A stretch of DNA of 64,000 nucleotides, from positions 62,001 through 126,000 of the forward strand of contig NZ_CAJFCN010000001.1 of assembly GCF_904063055.1 (NCBI RefSeq), read 5' to 3'. The notes under the pieces were generated by a model, which was not told the DNA's origin, did no database searches, and saw only the letters and a program-made list of their open reading frames with translations. Both the position numbers and the translations under genes were made by a program. The DNA comes from Pseudomonas paracarnis (lineage in GTDB: Bacteria; Pseudomonadota; Gammaproteobacteria; Pseudomonadales; Pseudomonadaceae). Shown piece by piece: positions 20,228-28,492 of the stretch. Positions within the stretch are counted from its first letter, which is position 1. Each line of letters starts with the position of its first letter.

Positions 20228-20866
20228 TCACGCGTCCTTCTGCTTGGTGCCGAAGATCTTGTCACCGGCATCGCCCAGGCCCGGGATAATGTAGCCGTGT
20301 TCATTCAGGCGCTCATCGATGGATGCGGTGTAGATCTGTACATCCGGATGGGCCTTCTCGACGGCGGCGATGCCTTCTGGCGCGGCCACCAGCACCATGG
20401 CGCGGATGTCCCGGCAACCGGCTTTTTTCAGCAAGTCGATGGTGGCGACCATGGAACTGCCGGTGGCGAGCATCGGGTCGATGATCATGGCCAGGCGTTC
20501 GTTGATTTCCGGGACGAGTTTTTCCAGGTAGGTGTGGGCCTGCAGTGTTTCTTCATTGCGGGCTACGCCCACGGCGCTGACCTTGGCGCCCGGGATCAGG
20601 CTGAGTACACCTTCGAGCATACCGATACCGGCACGCAGGATAGGGACGACGGTAATTTTCTTACCGGCGATTTTCTCCACTTGTACGGGACCAGCCCAAC
20701 CGGGGATCTCGTAGGTTTCCAGGGGCAAATCCTTGGTGGCTTCGTAAGTGAGCAACGCTCCGACTTCCTGAGCAAGCTCACGGAAGTTCTTCGTGCTAAT
20801 GTCGGCACGGCGCATAAGGCCGAGTTTGTGTCGGATCAGCGGGTGGCGGATCTCGCGAGTGGGCAT
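20228..20866 (-). CDS. upp: Uracil phosphoribosyltransferase
   Basis: Salvages uracil to UMP with PRPP. The 212-residue protein begins [19 protein letters not shown] and carries the PRPP-binding motif [17 protein letters not shown] near residue 132 and the uracil-binding C-terminal [17 protein letters not shown]. The ATG at 20866 is the family start; an in-frame ATG eight codons upstream adds a non-conserved leader. The 3' end overlaps the uraA start region, so uptake and salvage are coupled. It diverges from hpt. Confidence 0.97.
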   Translation of the reverse strand: MPTREIRHPLIRHKLGLMRRADISTKNFRELAQEVGALLTYEATKDLPLETYEIPGWAGPVQVEKIAGKKITVVPILRAGIGMLEGVLSLIPGAKVSAVGVARNEETLQAHTYLEKLVPEINERLAMIIDPMLATGSSMVATIDLLKKAGCRDIRAMVLVAAPEGIAAVEKAHPDVQIYTASIDERLNEHGYIIPGLGDAGDKIFGTKQKDA

Positions 20867-21030
20867 AGGAAAGGCTCCGGCGGCGGGCAAAAAAACCGGC
20901 CTAGATTAATCTATCCGAGGGTGTTGTCCTATAGACATCAAGTACGTTAGTCCATAAAGGCTTGATTGGAGCGCACGAGAAGCGTACCTTCGCCCGCTTT
21001 TCTTGCCACAGCACCCCCTTGGAGAGCGCC

Positions 21031-21588
21031 ATGTCTGCTGATCTCGAGCATATCCGTCAAATCATGCACGAGGCTGACTGCCTGTACACCGAAGCGCAAG
21101 TCGAAGCAGCGATCGCCAAGGTTGGCGCGCACATCACCCGCGAAATGGCCGACACCAACCCGGTGGTCTTCTGCGTGATGAACGGTGGCCTGATCTTCGC
21201 CGGTAAATTGCTGACTCACCTGCAGTTCCCGCTGGAAGCCTCTTACCTGCACGCCACCCGCTATCGCAATGAGACCAGCGGCGGCGACTTGTTCTGGAAG
21301 GCCAAGCCGGAAGTGTCGTTCATCGACCGCGATGTATTGATCATCGATGACATTCTCGATGAAGGTCACACCCTGGGCGCTATCATCGATTTCTGCAAAC
21401 ATGCCGGCGCACGCAAAGTGCACACCGCCGTGCTGATCGACAAAGACCACGACCGCAAGGCGCGCCCAGAGCTGAAAGCCGACTTTGTCGGGTTGCCGTG
21501 CGTCGACCGTTATATCTTCGGGTATGGCATGGACTACAAGGGCTACTGGCGTAATGCCAATGGCATCTACGCCGTTAAAGGAATGTAA
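21031..21588 (+). CDS. hpt: Hypoxanthine-guanine phosphoribosyltransferase
   Basis: Purine salvage enzyme of 185 residues converting hypoxanthine or guanine plus PRPP to IMP or GMP. The PRPP motif VLIIDDILDEGHTLGAI is near residue 104, the N-terminal VFCVMNGGLIFAGKLL near residue 48, and the purine-site VDRYIFGYGMDYKGYWRN near residue 158. The ATG at 21031 has GGAG six bases upstream and gives the family start; the longer in-frame reading upstream is rejected. Divergent from upp, so pyrimidine and purine salvage share one 164-base control region. Confidence 0.94.
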   Translation: MSADLEHIRQIMHEADCLYTEAQVEAAIAKVGAHITREMADTNPVVFCVMNGGLIFAGKLLTHLQFPLEASYLHATRYRNETSGGDLFWKAKPEVSFIDRDVLIIDDILDEGHTLGAIIDFCKHAGARKVHTAVLIDKDHDRKARPELKADFVGLPCVDRYIFGYGMDYKGYWRNANGIYAVKGM

Positions 21589-21591
21589 TCG

Positions 21592-22059
21592 ATGGCCCGC
21601 TTTCTTGATCAGACGCTGTTTGCCGAGTTGGCCGAGAAAGCGGCCGCCAATCCCCGTGGTCGTCAAAACGTTAACTTCCATGAGATGCAAGAGCCTTGTC
21701 ATCGCATGGCCGTCGGTTTGCAGCCCAGCACCTATGTACAGCCTCACCGTCACCTGAGTGCCGATAAGGCGGAGACGTTGCTGGTGCTCAAAGGGCGTCT
21801 GGGAATCCTGATTTTCAGCGAGACGGGGGAAGTGTTGAGCAAGCGTGTGTTGGAAGCGGGCGGGGAATGCCAGGGCGTCGACCTGTCGCCCGGCGTGTTC
21901 CATGGCCTGGTAGTGCTTGAGCCGGACAGCGTGATGTTTGAGTGCAAGGCTGGCCCTTACCGCGCTGTGGGTGAGGGTGAGCTGGCCGACTGGGCTCCCC
22001 GTGAAGGCGAGGCAGGTATGGCTGAGTATCATCGCTGGATGCTTGCCCAGTTCGACTGA
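21592..22059 (+). CDS. WbuC-family cupin metalloprotein
   Basis: The 155-residue product matches the WbuC cupin family: ARFLDQTLFAELAEKAAANP at the N terminus, RQNVNFH, and a cupin metal motif QPHRHLSADKAETLLVLKGR near residue 50, where His, His and Glu would bind a metal. The second cupin half contains DLSPGVFHGLVVLEP near residue 103. In enterobacteria WbuC lies in O-antigen clusters; here it lies three bases after hpt and is probably co-transcribed. The function is not known to me; a role in nucleotide-sugar or salvage chemistry would be inference. Confidence 0.8.
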   Translation: MARFLDQTLFAELAEKAAANPRGRQNVNFHEMQEPCHRMAVGLQPSTYVQPHRHLSADKAETLLVLKGRLGILIFSETGEVLSKRVLEAGGECQGVDLSPGVFHGLVVLEPDSVMFECKAGPYRAVGEGELADWAPREGEAGMAEYHRWMLAQFD

Positions 22060-22158
22060 GCAAGCCCCGTCCCACATTGCTTTCTCACCGCTTTCGAAGC
22101 CGGCGTCGCGCAGGTAGACTTCAAGCCCCGTGTAAATGTCTGCAGGCTGGAGTCGGTA

Positions 22159-22446
22159 ATGCGTAAAGATAAGAAACAGGTGATTGGCGACGAAATCGGT
22201 GACGACCAGATCAAGTTGTTCCTGGACTTCGAGCCGGTTGATGCGACGTCGCCGTCCCTGCACAAACTGATCAAGGCCTATCGCGGCCTGCGTATCGACG
22301 ACTTCGAGCGTTTCCTGGGCTTTTTCAAAGAAGCAGGCCTGGACCTGGACGGCAAGGACGAGCATGGCCAGACCTTCGTCGACCTGATCAAAGACCAGCG
22401 CAACGCCGCCGAATACATCGAGCTGATCGACAACGCCCGCGGCTGA
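22159..22446 (+). CDS. PA4642-family small protein
   Basis: Acidic protein of 95 residues (MRKDKKQVIGDEIGDDQIKL at the start), cytoplasmic by composition, with FLDFEPVDATSPSLHKLIKA and DDFERFLGFFKEAGLDLDGK. It fits the uncharacterised PA4642 family of Pseudomonas, in the same neighbourhood (mqo, hpt, upp, uraA). GGAG lies before the ATG. A perfect hairpin terminator follows ten bases after the stop. No motif gives a function. Confidence 0.8.
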   Translation: MRKDKKQVIGDEIGDDQIKLFLDFEPVDATSPSLHKLIKAYRGLRIDDFERFLGFFKEAGLDLDGKDEHGQTFVDLIKDQRNAAEYIELIDNARG

Positions 22447-22458
22447 TTATCCGAGCCA

Positions 22459-22498
22459 CAAAAAAACGCCCCGGCCTCATGAGAGGCCGGGGCGTTTC
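22459..22498. terminator. Bidirectional terminator between PA4642-like gene and mqo
   Basis: A long perfect hairpin: AAAAACGCCCCGGCCTC pairs with GAGGCCGGGGCGTTT around ATGA. It has an A-run on the left and a T-run on the right, so it can stop transcription from both converging genes. Confidence 0.9.
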
Positions 22499-22503
22499 GC
22501 GCT

Positions 22504-22552
22504 CGTTCCCACGCTCTGCGTGGGAATGCATTCTGTGACGCTCTGCGTCACG
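22504..22552. repeat. Hairpin repeat of the TCCCACGCTCTGCGTGGGA class
   Basis: Two adjacent hairpins, TCCCACGCTCTGCGTGGGA (22507-22525) and GTGACGCTCTGCGTCAC (22536-22552), abut the mqo stop. The same two elements, with longer flanks, recur at 39408-39524 and 47707-47838. Confidence 0.8.
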
Positions 22553-22555
22553 ACC

Positions 22556-24064
22556 TCACGCGTAGCTTTCAGCCTCGTTGCTTTGCTCCACCAGCTCCAG
22601 GCTGATGTTGTTCTGCGTGTTGAGCTTGCGATACAGCTCGGCGTCCGTCTCCAGCACTTTCTCGCGTGCCGGGAAGATCTCATGCAGCTTGGTAGCCCAC
22701 TCACCGGCGGCTTTCTCCGGGAAGCAGCGCTCGATCAGCTCCAGCATGATCGAGACCGTGACCGAAGCACCAGGAGACGCGCCCAGCAGTGCCGCAAGCG
22801 AACCGTCCTTGGCCGCGACCAGTTCGGTGCCGAACTGCAGCACGCCGCCTTTCTTCGGGTCTTTCTTGATGATCTGCACGCGCTGGCCGGCCACTTCCAG
22901 GCGCCAGTCTTCGGCTTTCGCCTCGGGGTAGAAGCGACGCAGGGATTCCAGGCGCTGTTCCATGGACTGGCGCACTTCGCTGACCAGGTACTTGGTCAGG
23001 TCCATGTTGTCGCGGGCCACGGCCAGCATTGGGCCGATGTTGCCGGCGCGAATCGACATCGGCAGGTCAAGGAACGAGCCGTGCTTGAGGAACTTGGTGG
23101 TGAAACCGGCGTATGGCCCGAACAGCAGGGATTTCTTGCCATCCACCACGCGGGTGTCCAGGTGCGGCACGGACATCGGCGGCGAGCCCACGGCAGCCTG
23201 GCTGTAGACCTTGGCCTGGTGCTGCTTGACCACTTCCGGGTTGTCGCAACGCAGCCACTGGCCGCTCACCGGGAAGCCGCCGAAGCCTTTGCTCTCTTCG
23301 ATGCCCGAAGCCTGCAGTAACGGCAGCGCCGCACCGCCAGCGCCGAGGAACACGAACTTGGCATCGACGTCGCGGCTGTTACCGCTGTTGACGTCCTTGA
23401 TGCTCACGGTCCAGCCTGCGCCGTTGCGCTTGAGGCCGGTTACGCGCTTGCAGTACTTGACCTGGGCGTCTGGCGAACTGGTCAGGTGGCTGAGCAGCTG
23501 ATTGGTCAGGGCGCCAAAGTTGACGTCGGTGCCGTTCATCACGCGGGTGGCGGCGATTTTTTCGTCGAGCGGGCGGCCCGGCATCATCAACGGCATCCAC
23601 TCGGCCATTTCGCTGCGGTCTTCGGTGTAGTGCATGTCCGAAAACGCGTGGTGCTGGCTGAGGGTCTCAAAGCGCTTCTTGAGGAAGGACACGCCTTTGT
23701 CGCCCTGCACGAAGCTCAGGTGCGGCACCGGGCTGATGAACGACTTGGACGAGCCAAAGGTGCCTTTCTTGGTCAGGTAAGCCCAGAACTGCTTCGACAC
23801 CTCGAACTGGGTGTTGATGTGCACGGCTTTCTTGATGTCGATGGAACCATCGGCGGCCTGTGGCGTGTAGTTCAGCTCACACAGCCCGGCATGGCCGGTG
23901 CCGGCGTTGTTCCACGGGTTGGAACTCTCCGCGGCACCCGAGTCCATCAGCTCAACGACTTCCAGCGTGAGGCTGGGGTCGAGCTCTTTGAGCAGTACGG
24001 CCAGGGTGGCACTCATGATGCCGGCCCCTACCAGTACTACGTCGACTGCTTCGTTATGCGCCAT
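22556..24064 (-). CDS. mqo: Malate:quinone oxidoreductase
   Basis: Membrane-associated FAD enzyme that oxidises malate to oxaloacetate and passes electrons to quinone; in pseudomonads it replaces or supplements NAD malate dehydrogenase. The 502-residue product has an N-terminal FAD fold ([20 protein letters not shown], residues 8-27, then a VELMD strand end), [17 protein letters not shown] near residue 310 and the C-terminal [19 protein letters not shown] near residue 420. TTGGAG lies nine bases before the ATG. Pseudomonas often carries two mqo copies; this one matches the PA4640 (mqoB) neighbourhood. Confidence 0.96.
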   Translation of the reverse strand: MAHNEAVDVVLVGAGIMSATLAVLLKELDPSLTLEVVELMDSGAAESSNPWNNAGTGHAGLCELNYTPQAADGSIDIKKAVHINTQFEVSKQFWAYLTKKGTFGSSKSFISPVPHLSFVQGDKGVSFLKKRFETLSQHHAFSDMHYTEDRSEMAEWMPLMMPGRPLDEKIAATRVMNGTDVNFGALTNQLLSHLTSSPDAQVKYCKRVTGLKRNGAGWTVSIKDVNSGNSRDVDAKFVFLGAGGAALPLLQASGIEESKGFGGFPVSGQWLRCDNPEVVKQHQAKVYSQAAVGSPPMSVPHLDTRVVDGKKSLLFGPYAGFTTKFLKHGSFLDLPMSIRAGNIGPMLAVARDNMDLTKYLVSEVRQSMEQRLESLRRFYPEAKAEDWRLEVAGQRVQIIKKDPKKGGVLQFGTELVAAKDGSLAALLGASPGASVTVSIMLELIERCFPEKAAGEWATKLHEIFPAREKVLETDAELYRKLNTQNNISLELVEQSNEAESYA

Positions 24065-24241
24065 TTAACGCGTCTCCAAAATCTGCAGCACCAAATTGAC
24101 GGCATGGCTGCCAGGAGTGACGGGGCGATTCACGTGTTGCCCCAGGTTACCCATGGCCAGGATCGCCATGTCCGTTTCGCAATTCTTTGCAACTTCAGCA
24201 CACGCTTCCTGCCGGGCTAATCTGCCTATGAACGCATTCAT
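24065..24241 (-). CDS. Candidate small ORF directly upstream of mqo
   Basis: A 58-codon frame from ATG 24241 ends with TAA immediately before the mqo ATG (TAAATG). The product (MNAFIGRLARQEACAEVAKN at its start, then a QHVNRPVTPGSHAVN stretch) has two Cys and reads like coding sequence in its second half. AGG lies six bases before the ATG. It could be a coupled leader of mqo or chance. I do not recognise it. Confidence 0.25.
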   Translation of the reverse strand: MNAFIGRLARQEACAEVAKNCETDMAILAMGNLGQHVNRPVTPGSHAVNLVLQILETR

Positions 24242-24792
24242 GGGCGCCTGTGGCAATTCGACTTATGGTCAAAGCGTGCGATTCGTGCAACCAATCCGTA
24301 GCGGACAGGCTCAAGCTCCGGTTTTTGAGGAAGGCTCGATCCTGTGTAATTGGGCTGATCCAGACGCTGATGGTGCTTGTACAAACGCCAAACTATTCAT
24401 TTGCTCGCCACACTCTTGTGAAGTTGTGAAAACCCGTTTTTTCACGCTCTTTTGAAGACGTGAACCTCAAAAAAGGGCTGCCCCAGCCTGGCACCTGGCC
24501 CGTAAACCTCTGCCGACACGCGGCAAAACGGGCAAACAACTCAAGTGGCCGAGCGCAATGGCAGCTCTGGCAGATTCGATAAAAGACGGGGTGGTTTGCA
24601 AAGGAAACAGCAAGCACGCCAGCTTCACTCGATCTGTGTGGGCGGCTCTCTGTGGGCGATTTTGGGGGCTAATGCCTGGGCATTAACGATGCTGCGGGGC
24701 CCGATCAGGAGACGTCCTTATAATCGGGGGGAGATTGTAGCGAAGAACGCCAAGGAAATGGGCGTGTTTTATGACTTTTATTCGGGTCCCGG
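24242..24792. other. Long stretch without a supported gene
   Basis: About 550 bases upstream of mqo. Open frames here on both strands are Cys/Arg-rich and do not look like proteins. Visible elements are a perfect dyad TAATGCC-TG-GGCATTA (24670-24685) and a TATAAT on the plus strand (24719-24724). Base composition is lower in GC than its neighbours around 24340-24470. It probably contains the mqo promoter and possibly a small RNA. Confidence 0.4.
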
Positions 24793-25026
24793 TCAGGAGG
24801 CCAACGCTTGCCGATGTTGTGCGCGAAAAACCTGCGGGCTGACCCGGGCGCTGGCCGGCAGTGGGCGGTGCATCCAGCCCAGGTGAGTCTCGGTCACTTC
24901 CACCCAGCCTTCACCGACGGGCGGCAGGCTGCACTGCTTGAATGCCTGGCAATGGCCTTTGGCATCGAGCAAGGCAAAGTGACGATGGCGGGTGTGTGAC
25001 ATGAACAGGGTCTTGAGAAGGCGCAT
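24793..25026 (-). CDS. Small conserved basic protein
   Basis: Product of 77 residues starting MRLLKTLFMSHTRHRHFALL, then DAKGHCQAFKQCSLPP and a Trp-containing middle (GWVEVTETHLGWMHRPLP). It is basic, with no signal peptide or membrane helix. I recall similar small unassigned proteins in Pseudomonas genomes, which supports coding, but no function is known to me. An AGG lies about eight bases before the ATG at 25026. The gene stands alone on the minus strand, divergent from the YajG-like lipoprotein gene. Confidence 0.6.
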   Translation of the reverse strand: MRLLKTLFMSHTRHRHFALLDAKGHCQAFKQCSLPPVGEGWVEVTETHLGWMHRPLPASARVSPQVFRAQHRQALAS

Positions 25027-25208
25027 GGCTGTGTACCTGGTGTGTTACATGCTTGAAGGTTGCCAGTGTGGCATGACACTGGGGTGACGAATTTATGCGA
25101 ATTTGTAATTTGCACCGGGGCTTCAGCCGTCGTTCAGGATCGCTGGTGAGTGGCGCGCGTGCACCGTTATACTGGCGACCTGTCTGCACCTAGTCCTGGA
25201 GAAATGCG

Positions 25209-25793
25209 ATGTTGCAACGCCTGTTGTTCGGTTTGATCACTGTGACCAGTTTGACCCTTGTCGGCTGCGCCAACAGCCCGCAACAACTCAGCCCGCAACC
25301 TAAAGTCACTGCGCCGTTGGCTGCGGTAGGCCATGGCCAGCCGGTCTCGGTGCGCGTGGTCGACGGTCGTCCGTCGCCGACCCTGGGCTCGCGTGGCGGC
25401 CTGTACCCGGAGACCGCACTGATTTCGGTGACCGGCCAGGATGTGCTGCCCAAGTTGCAGGCCCAGGCTGAAGCTGCTGTGCGTTTGTTGGGCTTTACGC
25501 CGACCAACTCGCCAGGCGTACCACAACTGACCGTGACCCTGGCCGAGCTTAAATACCAGTCGCCCAAAGACGGCCTGTATGTGACCGAGGCTTCCATCGG
25601 CGCCACCTTCAAGTCTGACGTCAGTGCCGGCACCCGCCGTTACAGTGGTCGCTACGCCGCCTCGCTCAACCAGCGTTTCGGCATGTCGCCCAACCAGGAA
25701 ACCAACACCAAGCTGGTCAGCGACGTGCTCAGCGATGCCCTGACCCGCCTGTTCAAAGACCCAAGCATCGGTCAACTGCTCAGCGCGCAATAA
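25209..25793 (+). CDS. YajG-like outer-membrane lipoprotein
   Basis: Lipoprotein of 194 residues. The signal peptide LQRLLFGLITVTSLTLVGC ends in the lipobox LVGC (Cys 20); residue +2 is Ala, not Asp, so sorting to the outer membrane is expected. The mature part has VSVRVVDGRPSPTLGSRGG and LPKLQAQAEAAVRLLGF, the pattern of the YajG family. E. coli yajG lies beside ampG; here no ampG is present. GGAG lies seven bases before the ATG. A clear terminator follows. Function is unknown to me. Confidence 0.82.
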   Translation: MLQRLLFGLITVTSLTLVGCANSPQQLSPQPKVTAPLAAVGHGQPVSVRVVDGRPSPTLGSRGGLYPETALISVTGQDVLPKLQAQAEAAVRLLGFTPTNSPGVPQLTVTLAELKYQSPKDGLYVTEASIGATFKSDVSAGTRRYSGRYAASLNQRFGMSPNQETNTKLVSDVLSDALTRLFKDPSIGQLLSAQ

Positions 25794-25801
25794 GCCGCTC
25801 A

Positions 25802-25837
25802 CAAAAAAACCGGGCTCATCGCTGAGCCCGGTTTTTT
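25802..25837 (+). terminator. Intrinsic terminator after YajG-like gene
   Basis: AAACCGGGCTCA and TGAGCCCGGTTT form a perfect hairpin around TCGC, flanked by A and T runs, eight bases after the lipoprotein stop. The flanks allow it to serve the converging small gene at 25854-26063 as well. Confidence 0.9.
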
Positions 25838-25853
25838 TATGCCTGTGGTTTTG

Positions 25854-26063
25854 TCATGCCGCCGTATCGACATAAAAGTCCAGCATGCTCACGCCGGTGA
25901 GCACATCCAGCTCCGGCAGATCGGCATGCTGGTGCCCGCCGAGGGCGCAATACACCAGCCAATGGCGGTCCTGAACGTTGAACGCGAGGCTGCCGATCAG
26001 CGCCTCCTGTTCATCGCTCTGGGCGATCAGATACAGCCGATCCTGGTTTTGCGCATGCAACAT
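25854..26063 (-). CDS. Small acidic protein of unknown function
   Basis: Product of 69 residues (MLHAQNQDRLYLIAQSDEQE at the start), acidic and His/Leu-rich, containing LAFNVQDRHWLVYCALGG and ending DFYVDTAA. No membrane segment or known motif. A strong GAGGAG lies six bases before the ATG at 26063, and the gene converges on the terminator at 25802-25837. These features favour a real gene. I do not recognise the family. Confidence 0.6.
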   Translation of the reverse strand: MLHAQNQDRLYLIAQSDEQEALIGSLAFNVQDRHWLVYCALGGHQHADLPELDVLTGVSMLDFYVDTAA

Positions 26064-26245
26064 GACAAGCTCCTCAAGCGTCGAAGGGCAACAGAGTGGC
26101 TTGTTAAGGTGACGTTCAGGTGACGGCGTAAATTACTGGATACATTAGCCGTCCATGGGGAAGGAGCATTAAAGGCGCAGGAGGCGACTGTCGTTCAGGT
26201 GTGTATCTGGACTGATACCCGAACACTGGTTCACCGAGGTTTGCG

Positions 26246-26503
26246 ATGGCGCTGCCCGCACTGCTCATTAATATTGTTGCCCTGTTGGTTGCCTGCTCGG
26301 GCGCCTGGGTGCTGTTCATCACCCGCCTGCATGCACAGCGTGCGATGGCCGACCTGGCCCTGCGCAGCGAAGAGCGCGCTATCGACCAGCCGATGCTGTT
26401 TCTGGATACACGCATCGAACGGGCGCATCGCCTGGCGTACCGCGTCGGTTTTGCTTGCCTTGGCCTGGCCCTGGCCATCTCCTGGCTCAGCACCCACTTC
26501 TAA
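26246..26503 (+). CDS. Small inner-membrane protein, two helices
   Basis: Product of 85 residues with two membrane helices: LPALLINIVALLVACSGAWV (residues 3-22) and RVGFACLGLALAISWLSTHF at the C terminus (residues 66-85). Between them is a cytoplasmic-type charged loop (AQRAMADLALRSEERAID). GAGG lies six bases before the ATG. Standing alone upstream of a REP pair, it is unassigned to any family I know. Confidence 0.65.
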   Translation: MALPALLINIVALLVACSGAWVLFITRLHAQRAMADLALRSEERAIDQPMLFLDTRIERAHRLAYRVGFACLGLALAISWLSTHF

Positions 26504-26521
26504 TTCCACTGCAAAACCAAA

Positions 26522-26610
26522 TGTGGGAGCGGGCTTGCCCGCGAAGGCGGTGTATCAGCCGCTGAATCTTTAACTGACCCACCGCTATCGCAGGCAAGCC
26601 AGCTCCCACA
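26522..26610. repeat. REP inverted pair
   Basis: Left arm 26522-26546 (TGTGGGAGCGGGCTTGCCCG) and right arm 26586-26610 (CAGGCAAGCCAGCTCCCACA). The two arms differ at a few compensating positions. It lies between the two-helix protein gene and the converging acyltransferase gene. Confidence 0.85.
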
Positions 26611-26683
26611 CTGGCCATGTACTGCCCACAGAATCAGCGCCTGCCCCATATCCCCTGTGGGCTCACATATTTGGGTTGGGTGT

Positions 26684-27850
26684 TTATAGAGGGATCCCAG
26701 CCTTGACTCGGTATTGGTTGCGTACCGGCGTCGCATACTGCACCACCAGATAAGGCCGGTGCTCCGCCGGGCACTCGTTCAAGCGCCGTTCCCATTCCGC
26801 CTTGGCCTTGGCCAGCTCATCGGCAGGGAATACGTCCGCCGCCTTGGGCACCTGCAATTGCGGGTCGGCGTCACTCCACTGCGCATATGCCAGGTAGTGC
26901 ACCGGGAACAACCGATAGCCGCCCAGGATCTGCCGGTCCATTTCCACGGCCAGCAGCTTGGTGTCTTCGAAACGCTCGGTGATCGGCGGCGCAAAGTTCA
27001 CGTGCACCCGGCCTTTATAGCCGGTAATGCCCAGGGCAATGCTCACATCATCCTCGCCCGGTGCCTTGCTGTAGGTACCGGTGGTGGCGCGGATATACAA
27101 CTCGCGGGCTTTGGCGGCATCGCAAGGGTCGTACTCGTAGCTGATGGACACCGGCGTCAGGTTCAACGACTGGATGACCTCGGCAAATGGCTCGTCCTTG
27201 CGGCTGACGTGGAACATCTTGAGGATCGCCGATTCGGTACGGTCATCGCCATCCTTGGCCCGGCCTTCAGCCTGGGCAATCCAGATCGACTGGCAGTCGT
27301 TGCGGATCGAATGGTTGATGTAGGCCGACAGCAAGTTGTAAGCCGCCATCTTCTCCTTTCGCCCGGTGATCGAACGGTGCACGATGAAGCTCTTGTTCAA
27401 GCGCATCAGGTCGCTGACAAACGGCTTTTGCAGCAGGTTGTCGCCGATGGCGATGCGCGGCGTCGGCAGGCCGGCGTGGTACACGGCGTAGTTGACGAAG
27501 GCCGGATCCATCACGATGTCGCGGTGGTTGGCCAGGAACAGGTAGGCGGTGCCGGATTTCAGTTGCTCGACGCCGGTATAGGTCACGCCGTCGGTCGCCC
27601 GGTCAATGGTGTGGTCAACGTAGTACTCGACCTTGTCCTGCAGCGTGGCCACGGTGGTGACGCCAGCGAACTCACGGCGCAGTTTGCGCGCGATCATTGG
27701 CTTGAGCAGCCAGCCCAGGGCGCCTGCAAAGCGCGGGAAGCGGAAGTGGGTCAGGATGTCCAGAAAGGCCTTGTCACTGAACAGGCGCGCCAGCACTGCC
27801 GGGACTTCGCTGTCGTTGTAAGGTCGGATGGTATCGAATTCGCCCATCAT
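26684..27850 (-). CDS. 1-acylglycerol-3-phosphate acyltransferase-like protein
   Basis: Product of 388 residues with a PlsC-type acyltransferase domain: the catalytic HX4D is in FLANHRDIVMDP near residue 108, and the second block is near residue 185 in IWIAQAEGRAKDG, replacing the usual FPEGTRS. The C-terminal part (HYLAYAQWSDADPQLQVP) is family-specific. PlsC domains acylate lysophosphatidate or related lipids at the membrane. Because the EGTR block is altered, the acceptor may differ from lysophosphatidate. MM start: ATG at 27850 or the next codon; the second is the more usual family start. A stand-alone gene. Confidence 0.8.
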   Translation of the reverse strand: MMGEFDTIRPYNDSEVPAVLARLFSDKAFLDILTHFRFPRFAGALGWLLKPMIARKLRREFAGVTTVATLQDKVEYYVDHTIDRATDGVTYTGVEQLKSGTAYLFLANHRDIVMDPAFVNYAVYHAGLPTPRIAIGDNLLQKPFVSDLMRLNKSFIVHRSITGRKEKMAAYNLLSAYINHSIRNDCQSIWIAQAEGRAKDGDDRTESAILKMFHVSRKDEPFAEVIQSLNLTPVSISYEYDPCDAAKARELYIRATTGTYSKAPGEDDVSIALGITGYKGRVHVNFAPPITERFEDTKLLAVEMDRQILGGYRLFPVHYLAYAQWSDADPQLQVPKAADVFPADELAKAKAEWERRLNECPAEHRPYLVVQYATPVRNQYRVKAGIPL

Positions 27851-27979
27851 GCTCTCTTGTTAGAAACGGCTAGGGTAAGTAAAAGGAAATGTCAGGGTGC
27901 GGTCCGAATAAGGGGCCGGCCAAGAATAGCCCTGTAAATAGACCGGCGATTATACGCACAAGTCACCTGGGAGACTGCG

Positions 27980-28162
27980 ATGCTCGAAACTGCGCTGTAC
28001 GATTGTCCTTATTGTGGCGAAGAGGTCGAGACAACGGTGGATTTGTCCGGTGGTGACCAGACCTATATAGAAGACTGCCAAGTGTGTTGCCGGCCGATCA
28101 CATTCGACCTGCAAGTTCATGGTGAAGAGTGGATGCTTGAAACCCGTAGCGAAAATGAATAA
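27980..28162 (+). CDS. CPXCG-motif zinc-ribbon protein
   Basis: Acidic protein of 60 residues with the CPXCG family pattern: CPYCGEE at residues 9-15 and CQVCCRP at residues 34-40, making a four-cysteine zinc knuckle. GGGAG lies six bases before the ATG. It is followed by a DUF2007 gene and an SRAP gene in the same direction, an arrangement seen in pseudomonads. Function unknown; a zinc-binding adaptor is the cautious reading. Confidence 0.85.
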   Translation: MLETALYDCPYCGEEVETTVDLSGGDQTYIEDCQVCCRPITFDLQVHGEEWMLETRSENE

Positions 28163-28194
28163 TGCGCAGCGGGAACGAATAAAAAGGTACGCCC

Positions 28195-28455
28195 ATGCAG
28201 CGAGTCTACGAACCGGAAAACCTGATGGAGGGCGAGTTGCTGCAGCAGATGCTTGCCAGTGAAGGCATCGAGGCGCATCTGGTGGGGCGCCACCTGCTCG
28301 GCGGCACGGGCGAGTTGCCGATCTTCGGCTTGCTGGGGCTGGAGGTCGATAACGATCAGGCGGCTGTTGCCCGCGAGCTGATCACTGCCTATATCGGCGC
28401 GCAACCGTTGCCCGGCGACGAACCCGACAGCTTCCCCGACGTATTGGTCTGTTAG
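28195..28455 (+). CDS. DUF2007-type putative signal-transducing protein
   Basis: Product of 86 residues: MQRVYEPENLMEGELLQQML at the start, then SEGIEAHLVGRHLLGG and LGLEVDNDQAAVARELITAY. This is the small DUF2007 (PII-like fold) pattern, a ferredoxin-like module often annotated as a signal-transduction protein; the ligand is unknown. It follows the zinc-ribbon gene by 32 bases and precedes the SRAP gene by 37, so the three are probably co-transcribed. Confidence 0.85.
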   Translation: MQRVYEPENLMEGELLQQMLASEGIEAHLVGRHLLGGTGELPIFGLLGLEVDNDQAAVARELITAYIGAQPLPGDEPDSFPDVLVC

Positions 28456-28492
28456 GCTGTCGGTCGGTTTACCCCAAGAGTCGTGTTGCCCC

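Noticed and set aside
22459..22552. A possible CRISPR-like or transposon end because of adjacent palindromes
   Set aside because: Explained by one perfect terminator hairpin plus a dispersed hairpin repeat; there are no repeat-spacer units and no transposase.
24096..24455. Plus-strand frame of 119 codons within the mqo upstream region
   Set aside because: Composition is unlike a protein, with no Shine-Dalgarno sequence and no recognisable pattern.
24545..24886. Plus-strand frame upstream of the YajG-like gene (113 codons)
   Set aside because: Arg/Cys-rich, overlaps the better supported minus-strand small gene, and has no ribosome-binding site at a proper distance.
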